Shown: in pieces, positions 23,030-36,723 of the stretch
Layout of the letters: each line of letters opens with the position of its first letter
Position numbering within the stretch: position 1 is the first letter of the stretch
DNA from: Physcia stellaris
Taxonomy: Eukaryota > Ascomycota > Lecanoromycetes > Caliciales > Physciaceae
DNA length: 64,000 nt
Assembly (NCBI GenBank): GCA_018902385.1
Contig: JABSSW010000011.1
Location: 248,001 to 312,000, forward strand
Reading direction: 5' to 3'
Notes under the pieces: model-generated
Database searches by the model: none
What the model was told of the DNA's origin: nothing
What the model saw: the letters and a program-made list of their open reading frames with translations, nothing else
Program-made: the position numbers and the translations under genes

Positions 23030-25840
23030 TCAGGAGACAGCCCGCCTCCCATTTCCATCTCTCAAGCTTGCGGATTGGTCAGGGCCCTTCCTTTTGACCC
23101 ATTCTCCACTACCATCCTCCCCGGTTTTGGTCTCCCATACCACTTCCTCGGCTTCCGCGGGTACTGGGCTAAAGGCGTCGACCTCTTCGATGTCGTCTTC
23201 GTCTTCTTCTTCTATGATCTCTCCGCTTCTTCTGCCCGCTGCACTGGCGCTGCGATGACTGCCCACACTCTGATCTCTTTTGCCATGACTGGCGGGAGCT
23301 CCAGAAGTAGAAGCTGGGCGGCTGGAGCCAGGGCTATAGTTGCCGATTGTAGTGCCTAGTGTCAAGGCAGGTCCGCGGAAAGGGGTTTTCCTTCGCTTTG
23401 CGAAGACTAGAGACGGAGAAGGACCGAAAGATTCATTGTAGTTGTGTTGAGGTGGTCCACGTACCAAACGGATATTGGAAGGAAAGGAGCCAAAGGTAGG
23501 CGTAGCCGGAAGTACCTTGACAGAATTATGCGGTGAGTTGATGTGATGTTGACCGGAGGATCTTCCAGCCGATGAATGATGCAACGCGGAAGAAGTGACA
23601 GAATTAGACGTTGACGAGGTAGAAGAGGCCTTTGAGTGCGCAGGTGGGCGATGTATAGAGCGTATAGAAGACACGGATGATGATGTCGATTTGCGACCAC
23701 GAAGCCCGGAAGTCCGTCTATACGAGACAGAGCGTGGTGTTAAAGGGCCCGGAGAAAGGGAAGAGCGATGATGGTTGGCACTGATGCGGAGAGGTGTCGG
23801 GTATGACGAGACTGAATGACGATTTGGCGTAATTGCTGGTGGAGGTGTTCGATGAGGCGTGGGTATTGTTGGTGATCGACGAGTATCGGCTGGGCTTCTC
23901 CTTTCCTGGGGCACTTTTAAGGTCGATGTTTCGCTCTTTGTAGAAGGGGACTTGGCTCGCTTCGCAGAGTCGACGAACCAATGCTTGATGGATGCTAATT
24001 GATTGATAATGGCGTGTTGATGCTTTTTGCCGCCCTTCCTCTTTGAGTACCCCTGTGAGGCGTTGGAGCTCTTCAAGAGGTCCTGGTTCGAAGGGATAAC
24101 TTGAAGCGTCGTAGTCCGTGTTTTGCTTGGTTCTTTAGGTGGAGGTAGCGGTCTTCGACGCGAAGAGCTGGACGAGCGGACTGAGTCCTTTTTGATTGGT
24201 GGCGGAGGAGTTGGCGATGAAGGAGAATCGAGAGCCGTACCCTCCGGAAGTTTGGGGAGTTCGGGGACGACGATTTGAGCTGTTAGATCCTCAGTCTGAC
24301 TAGCATATACTAGTCGTCTTGAGGGTAACTCACGGTTAGGTGTCTCGCGTCGCTCTCGCCTACCCCGACTTCTGGAGGGATCAGTCGATGAGAGTGAGAA
24401 GTGTTCTTCATCGACCTCCTTAAGCGGAGCCGCAATCCTGTCAAGCCGACTGCTGGCGGCACTCAACCGCCGAAGTGTTTTTGCTTCCGCTTCGCGATCT
24501 CTACGCTTGCGCTCCCTTCTCTTCTCCTTTCGTTCCTCTTTCTCAATCGCTAAAGCCCACCATCCGGCTAGAGGATCACACCTCTGTGCAAGCACGTGCT
24601 CGATAACCTTGTCAATATCTATCCCAGCGCTTCTCATCCGTTCTAGGGTATCTTTCTCGACAGGCGTGGAAAAAGGAGGAGGCTGCGTCAGCTTCAATAT
24701 GGCCTGTTGCTGAGGGGCATGCTCAGCCAGGAAAGGGTTTGTCAAAATATCAGCCAGCGAAGGTCGGAGGATTGGTCGCTTTGATAGCATTGAAGCTACG
24801 AGAGCTTTAGCCTCTGGCTGCATAGTGTCAGGCCAGCGAGGCTCCGTTTGGAGAACTTTGTGCTTCGTAACCATATCATCATCGTCATCGAATGGAAGCT
24901 CTCCTGTGAGCAACGCGTAGAGGATTATCCCAAGACTCCACACGTCGACTTTTTCTCCAGCATATTTCTCGCCCTTCAGCATCTCCGGGGCGCTATAGCA
25001 TATCGTGCCACAGAATGTTTGCAGGTAGCTCGATTTTCCCTCATAATCGCGGGTAAATCCAAAATCACAAAGCTTGACGTTCTCATGCTTGTCCAAAAGA
25101 ATGTTTTCCAGCTTCAAGTCCCGGTGGACGCAAGAAAGGTTGTGCACGTATAGGACTGCTCCAACCAGTTGCGTAAAGATCTTTTGCACCTTTTCCAGAG
25201 GTAATTGACCATGGCGAACAAGGTAGTTGTACAGTTCGTCCCCTACCGTGGTCAGTCAAGGTCTGATTTCTATGCGCGCTCATTTTACCAGGACAGTACT
25301 CCAGAACTAGCCATACTAGATTTTCCGTCACGATGACTTCGTATAACCGAGCGATATGCGGGTGTAAGAATTGTCTGTGGTGATGTATTTCTCGAGCGAG
25401 GTTTGAGTCGTCCTTCTTAGCAGATTTGAGGACCACCTGGTTTTTCTTCAACAATCAGAACCTTTGTGGGCAGGGCAGTGGCGTACTTTGGATCCATTTG
25501 TGAGCTTATGCGTAGCTAGGTAGACTTTACCAAAAGACCCCTTGCCTATGAGGCGACCCAAGGTGTAATTTCCGACACTGCTCAGGTCTTTCGACGCAAA
25601 CTCGCTGTAAGACGTGCGAATTAGCATCCCCCAAGTCTAGCTCTAGCAGAAAAACTTACTCTAGTAGCTCATTATATGAATTTGTAAGCTGAAAGACTGG
25701 TGATCAGCCGTTGCAGAACTTCGAATGGGGAGCGATCCCGAGACCAGGGACTGTGCATGGTGGCCCTGAGAGGAGCACTGTCTCCTACTGACCTTGTTCT
25801 TCTGAGACTGCAGCTCTGCCTTTGAATTGACAGTCGGCAT
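23030..25840 (-). CDS. CAMK-group Ser/Thr kinase, Kin4-like, with long disordered tail
   Basis: Predicted 851-residue kinase from five exons: 25840-25793, 25688-25660, 25604-25487, 25436-25289, 25242-23030. The joins restore LLDEFASKDL, SKVVLKSAKKD and CPGDELYNYL. Kinase motifs: GKGSFGKVYLATH, VVLK lysine, HRDLKLENILLD, DFGFTRDY, and TFCGTICYSAPEML in the activation loop. After the kinase core comes a helix typical of this family (RCDPLAGWWALAIEKEERKEKR), then about 500 residues rich in Ser, Pro, Arg and His with an acidic patch near the C-terminus (EEEDEDDIEEVD). In yeasts the related Kin4 kinases guard the spindle-position checkpoint; that role is not shown here. The short first two exons (48 and 29 nt) are supported by phase and by the conserved motif they form. 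Confidence 0.83.
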
Positions 25841-26880
25841 AGGTCGCTACCCTGACAAGGTTTTAAGGCTATGATACTTTACCCACTCTCGATCCGAGGG
25901 CACAGCCGGCGGGGCAGATGGAATCTTTCAGCTTCGACTAGGTCCTGACAAGCAATACAGAATGACGCGCAGGCTCGACGCATTGGCAGAAATTGGTTTG
26001 AAAGGGGCGGTTGATCGGGATTGATGTGTTTCTTTACAGATTGCATGCTGTATGGAGAGTGCCGGATCCCTGAAAGGAGTGACGGCAGGTTGGCGGCGAG
26101 GCAGCGAGGCTTCAGGCTTAGTACGCATGGTCAATCTCTTACCAAGTTTTACCTATCTTCTTTTCATTGTTATGCCTTCGGTCGGTTTTGATACAGATGA
26201 CATTGATAAATGCGATATCATAAGATGAGAAATGGTTTGTTGGATTCAAATGTCTACAGACATCGTCCTGTCGAACAGGTTGGATCCTCTTTGGCTGGAG
26301 CAAGATGAACCTTTCCCTTTCGACAATCAACTTCCATTCTCGAGACTACTTCATCATCCCTTTAGATGAATATCGACAGATAGGGTATCTATACTACATA
26401 TACCTCCTTGGAGTTTACACCTGACCATGCGCCGCCCTCTCCCTAATCGGAGCAAGAATTCTTTTTTAAACACAAGTTTCGTAAGTCGCTTTCGTATTCA
26501 CATAAACGCTGAAATCGCAAAACTCCACGCGGAAAAGGCAACACCAGCAGCGGACGAAGCCGTACGCCCTGCACCAGCAAATGCCGTAAGGAAGGCTAGA
26601 AGTATCTAGCGCCAAGATTTAGATTTGAATACCGGTATACATTGTTTCGGGGGAAATGGAAGGGATCGAAGTTGATCTGCGTGCTGTCGGGAAGCACGCT
26701 TGTCGGGTATTGTGTGGTATACGTGCTTCAGCGGTGGTATAGAGTATGATGGCTCGTTCCAGCCAGATTCCATAAAAGAAACGAGGCGAGGATCGTCGAT
26801 TGAAAGACGCAGCGACTATGTCCAAGATTTTAGTTGATGTCGTTGGAGACTCGACTTTGGCAGATCAAGGCGAGTGATAG
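25841..26880. promoter_or_regulatory. Intergenic: kinase promoter and 3' flank of Rho GEF
   Basis: About 1 kb. It holds the kinase upstream region and the 3' side of the Rho GEF. An open frame at 26427-26609 (+) encodes 60 residues with an Ala/Pro-rich end and contains a GTAAGT; it may be chance or a small gene, and I do not call it. Confidence 0.35.
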
Positions 26881-29800
26881 CTACGAGGCCAGCTTGACGA
26901 AGTGTTTGTTCCATATCCACCCCACTTGACACGTTGCGTCGTCTTGATTTTTAGCTAGCCAAAGCTCTCCCTTCTCGCCAATAACGTCGAATATCTAGAT
27001 CATAATCAGTCTGCGTGAAGTGAGGTGCCAAAGGTCAGAAACTTACCTCTCCGGCGACGTATGTCAGGTAAGGGTATCCAGCCTCCCTTCTTGTTCGTTC
27101 GATATTGAATTCATACACACTGGCAGCCAAGAACAACACTTTGAACTCTCGCCGGCTCTGCATCTCCACAGGGGATTCGGTCCGTGGTGAGTCAGACATC
27201 GGTAGGGCAGACGAGAACAACCCTGAATACCGAGCTACTGTTGGAGAAGAGCTACGAGGTGGATTGACTTGAGGATATGTCGTGCCTGAAGAAGGTCGAT
27301 TCGCCAGCATCGCCTGTTCGCCCATTCGATTGAAATCAGGTGTCTCCACGGTTGGGCGGTTCATGGAAGGAGATTGCAGCGAGGAACGCCCGGTAGCTGT
27401 GTTCGGACGTCGAGAAGGGGCATTAGAAGGGGTAGTACTATTGGAGTATGAGCGGTAGCTTCCTGGAATATCTGGTGTTTGAGGGCTGTTATTATTCGAT
27501 ACTGCAGAGCTGGCGCGCATCCGACGATTTGAATCAAAGTTTGAGGTTGAAGCTGATGCGGCAGCCATATTGCCAAAGAAGCTTCCATTTTCTCGCCCAC
27601 CAAAGTCAGGAGCTGGTAGTACCGGTGAGACATCGCTGCTGACGGACATGGTCCGGCGCTTCGTCATCTCGAGGGACGATGTTTGCCTCGAGCTAGACGA
27701 AGTAGGAAAATCATCTCCGTTCAATGTCGTCGACGGAGAAAGGAATCCTACTCCCACGAGGTTTTGCACGTCAGCAAGCATCGAACCGTTGCATATGCCA
27801 AGGGAGAGAACTTGAGCATCGGCGAATTCGAAGTCGCCGGCGAATGCCATTCTGATTTCGTTGACATTAGTCGGAACCTTGTTATCATCGATGGCTTGGC
27901 TCAGCTTTCGCCGCCATACTCCCTGCCACTGCAATTGAAGCTGGACGAAATTATTCAAACAGGCCTCCACTAGTTTGCCGGTCAGAGCAAACAGCTTGGG
28001 AAGCTCCTCTTTGAGTGTATCGTTGACAGCTATGTACTGCTCTCCCTGCTCAGCGGTCTTCTTATCTAGTTTGTCGCCTCGGTCTTTGATTGCTTTATAT
28101 CGCGCATAGTCCATGACACGTTTGTTGCGTTTCAGCATGAGCTTCTGAGGTCCATCATGTAACTTCAAGAGCGTTGTCATAGGATCAATGACATTCTTAC
28201 GGACAAGGTTCACCTAGAGGGAATCAGCCTTTAGTAGACCACAAGAGCCTTTAGATTGACTTACGTGGTCCGTAAGCGCTGTAACCGTCATCTCTGTCAT
28301 AGACATCCTGAATTTCCGCCACTTGCTTTCCATTTCTGGATAACTTGTCTGCTGAACATCAATATGCTCCTCTATGGCGGTTGCGAAATCTCCAAAGCGC
28401 TTCATAAAGTTTTGAACGTCGTTGGTGTACATCTCGACGTCACGCATGACCACTTGCAACTGGAAGAAGTGCGACCCGAACTTCTCGGATATGGCGCTAT
28501 ACTGAATGTCTTCCACCATATCGGACAGCCCAACCTGTTGACGAAGCTTCTCCGTTCGACGCCCAAACGCTTTAGAGAGACCGACCCGAACGTCTGATTC
28601 TTTCCGTTTGCGATTATTGGTCACTTGCTCCATGATATCCGCACGTCTTTTCATCTCGTTGATCCTCATCGATATGCCCTTCATTTCTCTGGCAGCGACG
28701 TCGAGATGTGTGAAATCCGGATGGTTCTCTGGGGTTGTCTCTAGCAATTGATCTAACAACAACGGGTACTTGAGAATGCGCTGGACGGGTTTGACCAGCA
28801 AAGAGTCGAGACTCCAAGCGGCCGTAAGATCCTGAGCGTAGGCGTGACATTCCTTGAGCCAGATTTTCACCTTTTCATTCTTTTGCAGAACCTGAAGCTT
28901 TTGGTTTGCGGCATCATGATTTTTTAGGTAATCTCCGTAGACTCTTTCCATGAATGCCATGTGTTGCCCAAAAGCTTCACCAATAAAAGTTCTTCGATCT
29001 TTCTCGTCCTCACCAAGCTCGCCGCCATTTATAGATGACTGGTCGTCTGTACCGCCACTGGCTGTCGTTGAGTTGCTGACACGATTGCTCCTCCATCTTT
29101 TAGATTTTGGAAGGACGTAGACACTCCGAGATGCCTGTTTCAAAGCATCAAGGAAGTTGGTGGAAAATGCAATGATCTGGTCAGAGTTGCCGAAAAGAGT
29201 CTTAACGTCTTCCGCGGAGATGATTATGACACTGCAGGTGCCCTTGTATATGTCGTCAACAACTTTCATGTCCTGACCGAAGGAATGCTCTGTATCAACA
29301 AGCTCCTTGATGATGTTTCTTCGTCTTGTCAGTCGTTTTTGCTCTGCCGTGGACAATACAGCTTTCGAAGCTAAGTCTGGAGGGCCGGAGCGCTCATCCA
29401 TGCTAGGTCTCTCAGCGGAGATGGAAGATGATCCTGAAGGTTGCACGGAAGAAGCAACTGTTGTCCCCGACTGACGAGACGAATCTCCACTGTTCTGGCC
29501 AGGCAGACTAGGTACAGTAGAGAATACATGCTTGCTATAGGCGCTTTGTCTCGCCACGGGTCGGATTGCAGTAGGGGACGGGGTGGCCGGTTCCGTGGAA
29601 TCATTCGGGGGCGGTGGTGGAAGGTTTCCGGGCGGCGGTGGCATTTGAGGTGAATCACTGTCTTGGGGAGAAGTAATATTGATCGCTAGACCTAAACCCT
29701 CTCCAGCACCTTCAATCTCAGGCAGTTGAGGCCGAAAGTCAGTTGATATCTGAGCGGGTTTGGATACACTTTGATTGTCGAGCTCAGACAATTCCATTCT

Positions 29801-32800
29801 AGCCTTATCCCAAGATTTTGAAGGTCTCTCATCTGAAGGGCTATCTTCTGCCTGAGGTGCGATCCAGTCTGCGATGGATGGAGACATATCCCAGTCATCG
29901 GGATGATTCATGCTAGCCCTGTGTGTAAGCGGATAGTCCTCATCATGCACATCGAGGCTCTGGTTGCGACTGTGGCTGTAAGTACCGGAGGGGCTCAATA
30001 TTTTCTCGTTCGACACATCTTTGTCGTCCTCTTGCTGCGGCGTAGAAGTGGGTGATTGCAACGGCGCGATCTTGTGGGGCTTGTACTTCAGTGGGTCTGG
30101 TATTGCACCTCCCCTTGCAAGTGCTCGATCCCGTGCTAGCTGCTGCAAATACAGCTGTGTTACCTTCTTTGGGTCCCATCCTCCAGCTCGAGCTAGATCT
30201 GGTGATTGGGTGAATATTTGTTGCTGAACATCATGCATCACCTGCGGGTTAACCACGCTAGGATCGTGATATTGATCGAGGACACGGTTGATTGTGCTGT
30301 AAGCATCGCTGTCCAATGTGCTACTACGAGCAGTCTGCGGCGAAGCGAATGTAGCTGGTGACCAAGGCTGTGGGGTTGACTCGCTAGTGACTGTTGAGAC
30401 AGACAAGTGGTTGGACTCGCGAGGCTGCGTCTGTGTAGGCGACATTTCATCAATGCTTTCCATTGGAATGTCCCTTTCACTGTCTCTTGGCTTGGCAGAT
30501 GACGTCCACGAAGTATTCCCCCAGCGATTGCCTGAACCTTCTTTAGCAATGTCTTTGTTAGAAGACTCTGCTTGCAAGTGATTCGGCTCAGGTCTTTCCG
30601 AGACAGGCGTGTCACGGAGCATGATTTGGATGGATTCTCGATCATCCCTTTCCGATGAAGCCTCATCGCCATTCACTGGATGCTGTAGCCGCGTTGGACT
30701 TGCCGGACTTCGATCCCGTAGGCTCATGATATGGCTCATGAGCGTTTGATGTTCCGGCTGCGAAGGACGTGCCTCCACTTCACCTTCCTCGTATTGGGGC
30801 TCGTCGTCAAAAAACGTGTCCACAGAATCAGATGTTCCAGCAGTAATTGCTGAAGAAGGTTCAATGTCGGATGTGGGCGTCGTATCACCTTCTGAAACCC
30901 GATTCATGCTAGTGAATCGACCAATCACTCCCAGAGTGGGCGAATCCTCCAGGCTTAGGTCCAGGACAGACCTCTCTGAGAGATGTCCGGTATCAATGGT
31001 CAGTTCACGCTCCGACTTAGTTAGCTCCTCGGCCGGAGTTTGAAAAATGTCCTCAATGATCAGAGTGTCTTCTGGACTCAGGTTGCCCCCTTCCTCGGTG
31101 ATATTACCACACAATCCGCTCTCAAAAGTCGGCTCGCTGCTGACAGACTCGTGTACTTGGGGTTGCACATCTTGTGCAACGGAAGCTCGTCTTCGTTCGG
31201 CCTCGATTTCGTGCCTCTCATTTTCTTTCACAGTTTTCGTAAACGCCTGCTGGATTTTCTGCCTCCGTGCTGCGAAATCGACACCGCCAAGTTCCGGTGG
31301 TCGTCTATGCCTATATTCCCTAGGACTTCGAGGACTTCCATTCTCGTGTCCTGAATAACGATCCGCAGCTCTAGCTCTTGAGGCTGAAGTAGATGCTGAC
31401 GATACAGGTTGTCGTGGTCTTGAGCTTCTTAGAGGTGGAGACTTTTTCGGTAAAGGCGCTGATATAAATGCCGCAAGGCGAGGACTAGTAGAGATACGCT
31501 GTAGATCACGAGCAATATCATTCCGCCTTGGGGACTTGCGGGTCGACGGTGATTGCGGTCCTCGCGGGCTGTTTGGTTGTTTCCTGGGCACCGGTAATGC
31601 ACTGGAGCCTTTTGGTGGCGACGTTATGAGTGTGGGATGTCTATCCAGCGCAGAGTTGTTTCTCGTGGAGGGAGTCGAATTGCCTGAGTCAGAATTGAGG
31701 CTCAGGCGTCGAGAGCTAAGAGGAATGCGAGACTGAGAGTCGCGCTTGGCACCGACATTGTGTGAGATTAAAGGCGCTGCGTCTTGAGGGCTCTGAATGG
31801 ACGCGTTATGCGCCTTCGGCGCCTTCGTCGGAGGCCCTGGAGTTATTCCCGTAAAGTCACTCCTCGTGCGTCGATGACTCGCCAACGGTAATTCCGGCAG
31901 GCTCCTCTCCTGCTTGATTTCTTCCAAAGTTGGAGCATTGCCTCGATACCAAGCTGACGGTGATGACGGGGGAGGACTCTGAGCCAAACGCTTCCGTTCT
32001 TCAGGAAACATCGGATTGGGGCTATGCATGCTACCTTCGGAACCTCGCCTTCGACGAGGTACCGGAATGCCATAGCCAGGATCGATGTGACGTCCGTTCG
32101 ACGATATTATCTCTCCGAAGAGTGGCTGCCGGGTTCCGCCGCCAGGTCCTGGTAGCAGGTCCACCATGGATTGGGAAACAACACCGTTTGAAATGGACCG
32201 CTTGCCATGTGACACATGAGACCCACTCGTCCACCCTTGGGCTCTATTTTTGTCGATACTTGTTCTGCCTCTCTGTTGCTGAGCTCTTGATGGTTGCTCC
32301 TGGCTTGACCGAGCTTGTGGTTTTGATTGTGAGGAAGTGCGCGCTCTAGGAAATCCACTAGTTGGAGGATTGGAGTTTGTCGACGTCGATCTAGATTGAT
32401 TATTGCTCGGGAGAGGAGGAACCTCGTCGGGAGTCTGATTGAAGCGGTCTACCAAGTCCCTTAATGAGGTCTGACGATTTCGTGCTGTACTCGAGATGGT
32501 AGGATTTGACTTGGTCGCACTTAAAGCAGACTTGTCTGCTGATGACGGTGAAGAGGGATATCTAGAAGAGTGAGTGCTATGCACGCGAGATAACATGGGT
32601 GCAGGTTTTGCTCCATTTGCTCTTTGTTGTATTGGACTCGGTCTTCTTTGACGCCTCGAGGTCATGCTATCTTCCCGCTTACCAACCACTATATCTCTTT
32701 GGCTCAAACCGTCCGCAGATGATGGCGAGAAGCGATCTTGATATGGTCTGTAAAACTCGTGCGGGTCTGGCGCGTTGAAATCATGCGGTGGGTCTGCTGT

Positions 32801-32962
32801 GAAACCGTTGATGCTGGCGTTTGCAGCGTATTGTTCGAAACTTGCAGATTTCATCGAACGACTTCCGGCAGAAGGATCGTATGTGTACGGTTGTAGCGGC
32901 GATATCAAGGAGCCGGTAGGGCTTGAGGCATTGGCGCCGTTGTGGCTATTTGTGGGATCCAT
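26881..32962 (-). CDS. Rho guanine-nucleotide exchange factor with DH, BAR and SH3 domains
   Basis: Predicted 1,992-residue protein from three exons: 32962-28265, 28213-27047, 26994-26881. The first 1,190 residues are Ser/Pro/Arg-rich and appear disordered. The DH domain (about 1195-1415) starts RRRNIIKELVDTEHSF and contains LLVKPVQRILKYPLLLDQLL, the conserved helix that contacts the GTPase. A BAR-like helical region follows (about 1440-1680: FAT.IEEHID, SKWRKF, LVEACLNNFVQLQLQW). After a second Ser-rich linker, an SH3 domain closes the protein (VYEFN.ERTRREAGYPYL, VAGEIFDVIGEKGELW, GWIWNKHFVKLA). DH-BAR GEFs (S. pombe Gef1, animal Tuba group) act on Cdc42-type GTPases at growth sites; the GTPase here is not determined. 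The SH3 exon is only 114 nt and is easy to miss. Start ATG at 32962; the frame is open a little further upstream without ATG. Confidence 0.88.
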
Positions 32963-34405
32963 GAGCGGCACCGAGGGGTCATAGGCCGGTGGACGGGTGG
33001 TCTACGTCTCGCTGTGAGGCGGTTGCAAGGCATCAAAATGGTGTTCTGAGAAAATAGCCTTGGGCAAAGGATCGCAGTTGGCGTCGCCTCGGTCGCAGAA
33101 TGCGTGTGTGGAGGCGGAAGCTCAAGCCAGACAGCAGTCGCCAGCGAAGGCTAAGTGGGTAGTGTTGCCAGAGGTGCGGACTGATGTGGTCCGGTCAATA
33201 CGTGATTTATTTTATCGCGAGCCAGCTTTCAGTTCATCAGTTGTCACGGCCCGAGATGGGGTTGGAGTGAGGGCTAGTCCTGTAGACTGTAGACGGTTCG
33301 CGGAAACAGTTACCTTAGAGCTAGTTCCAGTCGGCCAATGTTGATTGGCTGTTATCAAATTGCACAAAAATCACATAGGCAGACGAGATCTTATATATTT
33401 ACATGCTCACCGTCCTTTCGGCTCACTGCCGTCAAGAAGATGTGTCCAAATGATATGCAGAGCGAGAACGCTCCCTTCGAGGGCAGCAAGAGGCTGTCTG
33501 CATCACCCACCAAGCGCTTAATGGTAAAGCAACTACGGCTTTACAGTATCTCTTCCTATATCTACGACTCATGCACGCCACTCTCCTTTGTCTTAAATCT
33601 ACTTCCATTTCAATATCATCTAATAGTGCTGCACTACTCGCGGGACTCTTCATAGTCAAGGCCCCTCTCGCCTCGAACAAAGACGATCGTGACAATGGGA
33701 TGATTTGGAATCAACTTTGCACTGTAGAGGACGATATGCACATGAGCATGGCTTTGAAATGAATGCTTTTCCGCACTCGGCCAACCGCGTGTCCATCAGA
33801 TTTTGACACTCAACCGTTGTCCAGGGCAAGGGCGGCAAAGATGGGAAACACTAAAGTGCTGTTGAGAAAATGGAGTGCAAGTGTGAAAGGAAAGCAGTCG
33901 TCAAACATGGTGCAGCAAGGGTTCGCCAACCTGCAGCAACGCTGAGCTGGCACACATAGTACTGTACACACCCTACAGCTCACGCGCTCCCGTGACTGGC
34001 AACACTTATTGGACTGAAAGTCATTGATACTTTGCTTCCAAAAACCCACTCGTCACGGTGAGGACACCGCCTTCTCTCATTCTTGGTACTCTTGACGCTG
34101 TCATCGAGAAATGCTCGAAAGGAGACGACATATTTCGCAACGAGGTGCGGCCCCCGCGAATTTGACTTTCGAGATCAACGCACCTCTGGCGAGCGTGGGT
34201 ATCTCCGGCTTTATTGGCTGAGGGAAACTACTGCCGGGGCAGATGTTGCGCTCGCATATCCTGTCAAGAAATATACGCTAGTATCGAACGAAGCGACAGA
34301 CCGAGCATCTCCGACCCAAGAAATAATATTTCATTGCATAACGCTTATTCCTACAGCCCATGGCTTTTCCATACAGCATTGCAGTTCGAGCCGCTATTCA
34401 TACTA
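32963..34405. promoter_or_regulatory. Intergenic, Rho GEF promoter and DGAT2 3' flank
   Basis: About 1.4 kb. Several short open frames (for example 33338-33655 +) have no recognisable content. No RNA gene or repeat is seen. Confidence 0.4.
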
Positions 34406-35882
34406 TTACTCCACGATCTCCATTTCCCCATTTCTCCCTCTAGCGAATTGATCTTTCCACTCCTCCCAGATCCTCTGCAGCTCCCCCACGTAACGGGTGT
34501 GCATCTCGTCGACGTAGCTACTTTCGGGTTCGTGCTGCTGTATGACTTTAATGGGCCTGCCGACAACAACATTCAGTGGACGTCGATAGGGCATCAATCC
34601 CACGTCATAATTGAACACCCCTCGAGCGTGAAATAATGGCACGGTGAAGCCCAGAACCTTCTTGACAAGCATCTGGCCTTTATACACCAACGGATGCGAA
34701 TCCGAGGAGATTACGTCGTAAAGGTCGTTCTCGCCAAAGGCCAGTACCGGGACAAGATCCGCTCCCGTACGGATTGCGAGCTTGATGAAACCCTTTCGAC
34801 GCTTGAGCACGAGACGCAGACTGTACGGCTTCGAGTCCAAGCTCTCCCGTGCGCCGCCAACCACGATCGTAATCGCACGCCCCATGCCCTCGCCGTTGGC
34901 TCCTCCTCTGGATAGAATGTTCTCGCAGCTCTCGCGCGATACACTGGCCAAGCCCATGGCGAGAGCATAGTCCCGATAGAATGGAACACGGAAATTTGCG
35001 TCGAGTGTCAGGAGGGTGTTCGTGATGCCCGGAAAGAGTTGAGAAAAGCCTAATGCTTCGGTAGCGAAGGCAGCGAACGCGCCGTGGGAGATAATGCCGT
35101 GCGGATGGTATCCAAAGATATACTTTCTCGTAGGCGGCAGAACAGCAGAGCGATGAAGGCGAGCTGGAAAGTACGAAGCAAATAAGGACCAGACGGAGGA
35201 AGACCTAAGGAGCTTTGACCGGTGAGAGAGTGTCCCGGATGTTCCGGCGTTGGAGAACAGTATATACAGAAGATATGGTATGAGCAGTGGCCATGTGAGA
35301 GGAACAGCTGCTAGCAGGAAGAAACTGGTCAGAAAACAGGCGATGCACACCGTGTGAGCCAGCACTATCAGGGTCTGAAGACGCCGCTGGAGTGGAACCG
35401 AGAGCGGCGCAAAGTGTATGCTGTGTAGGCAAGTCAATTGGCATAGCCCAGAAGTGATTCATAGGTTGTACATACTGGCTTCGCTCCCACTTTGTTCCCA
35501 CCCGCCGCCCACTGACAAGCTCGTCCCTGCGGCGGAGATGAGTTTCTGCTCTATCATGCGATCGATGTCGCTTGATGGTGGTGAGATGTTCGCCGTCTCT
35601 ATCCTGAAACTTTTCGACCATCAATTGCGAGCCCGAGCCTTCCCTATCCCTCCTGTGACCGTTGATGCGAATTGAGCTGGTTTTTCTATGCGGCTTGCGT
35701 ACTGGACTTCGAGGGGCATCATCTTCGCCTTGCCCGCTATACTGCTCAGGCGCGACGCCATTTGTCGGTGCATCAAGAAGCTCATTGACCGCTTCAGTGA
35801 TTGATGATGGTGGTAGGTTGGAATCCTGCTGCTGGACAGGTCTCGCAGGATCCGGATTCAGTGCTGCTACCGCTGCAGCCAT
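34406..35882 (-). CDS. DGA1: Acyl-CoA:diacylglycerol acyltransferase, DGAT2 family
   Basis: ER and lipid-droplet enzyme catalysing the last step of triacylglycerol synthesis. Two exons, 35882-35476 and 35420-34406, give 473 residues; the 55-nt intron (GTATGT..CAG) restores WERSHIHFAPLSVPLQRRLQ. A hydrophilic head of about 130 residues is followed by two close membrane spans (about 150-195), the usual DGAT2 hairpin. The active-site block GYHPHGIISHGAFAAFATEA lies near residue 240, with HPHG at about 241-244. Further conserved blocks are VGGARESL, RKGFIKLAIRTGADLVPVLAFGEND, and the C-terminal VVVGRPIKV followed by the helix YVGELQRIWEEWKDQFA. All diagnostic blocks are present, so it looks functional. 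Confidence 0.93.
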
Positions 35883-36723
35883 GGTTGCACTCTTGAGGAA
35901 GCTACTTTGTGATATGGGTGTTTCTAGGGCATTTGGCGCCCTTTGGAGTGTGATCCTCAGAATGGGTCATCACGGGCCTGTCAATAATGAAAGCGAGCGT
36001 CGGGGAATATGGGAATATGACGTCAGAAACTGGGACCAATCACATCTTTTCACCACCTCCTGTTTCACAATTTGGCTGTGACACAGTGTCATCTAATGTA
36101 ATGAATATGCTCAGGCTGAGTTGATCTACGTTATCCTGTGGTCTGGTAATAAGTGGTGCTAATTTTTAGGATACACCGACAGATCTACGATTACCCGGCT
36201 TGGGGCGAAATCAGAAGATGATGTCGTTTTCACGTCATTTTCATATCGTCCTCATGCCGTCTTCATATGCTTTGCGCCAAACACGGGTAAGCGTGTTATC
36301 ATATTGGGTGTATGGATGGCGATGCATTGGAGGCCAGATAGCACCACACCAGGCCATGGGATACCTCGTCGAGCTCGTGTAGGATAGTCCGTAGCCACAT
36401 CGTCGACAGGAACTGATTGTTCGAACCAACGAAAGCTCTCAACAATATGTGCGAAGGAACGAAACCACTGCTGCAGTGCGATAATGCCGGGTTGCAGCTC
36501 TGAGACCTTGCTGAAACCTGGTTGTTGCTCACCACCATCCCTCGACCTTGTTTCTAAAAAGAGTGGTACCCCGTTGTATGCATGAAAAAACGCGTCCATG
36601 AGATTACGCAATCCGTTTCCCCGTGGTATCATAGTTCCAAACCATGCTCTTGCGCCTATCGAACCTCACGAATCCACAAGCCAACCCTATAAGTTTATAC
36701 ATCCGAAAGTACCTCGTACACGC
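35883..36723. other. Intergenic, DGAT2 promoter and TF 3' flank
   Basis: About 840 bases. A 126-codon open frame at 36252-36632 (-) reads as a plausible protein (RNLMDAFFHAYNGVPLFLE, WFEQSVPVDD), but I recognise no family. It lies about 90 bases past the transcription factor stop. I keep it as a possible short gene of low confidence, not as a called CDS. Confidence 0.35.

Noticed and set aside
26427-26609. Small 60-codon ORF with an internal GTAAGT
   Set aside because: Could be a short gene, but neither the intact nor a spliced version gives anything recognisable.
33338-33655. Plus-strand 105-codon frame upstream of the Rho GEF
   Set aside because: Its composition is not protein-like for this genome and it lies in the gap between two other genes without a clear promoter.
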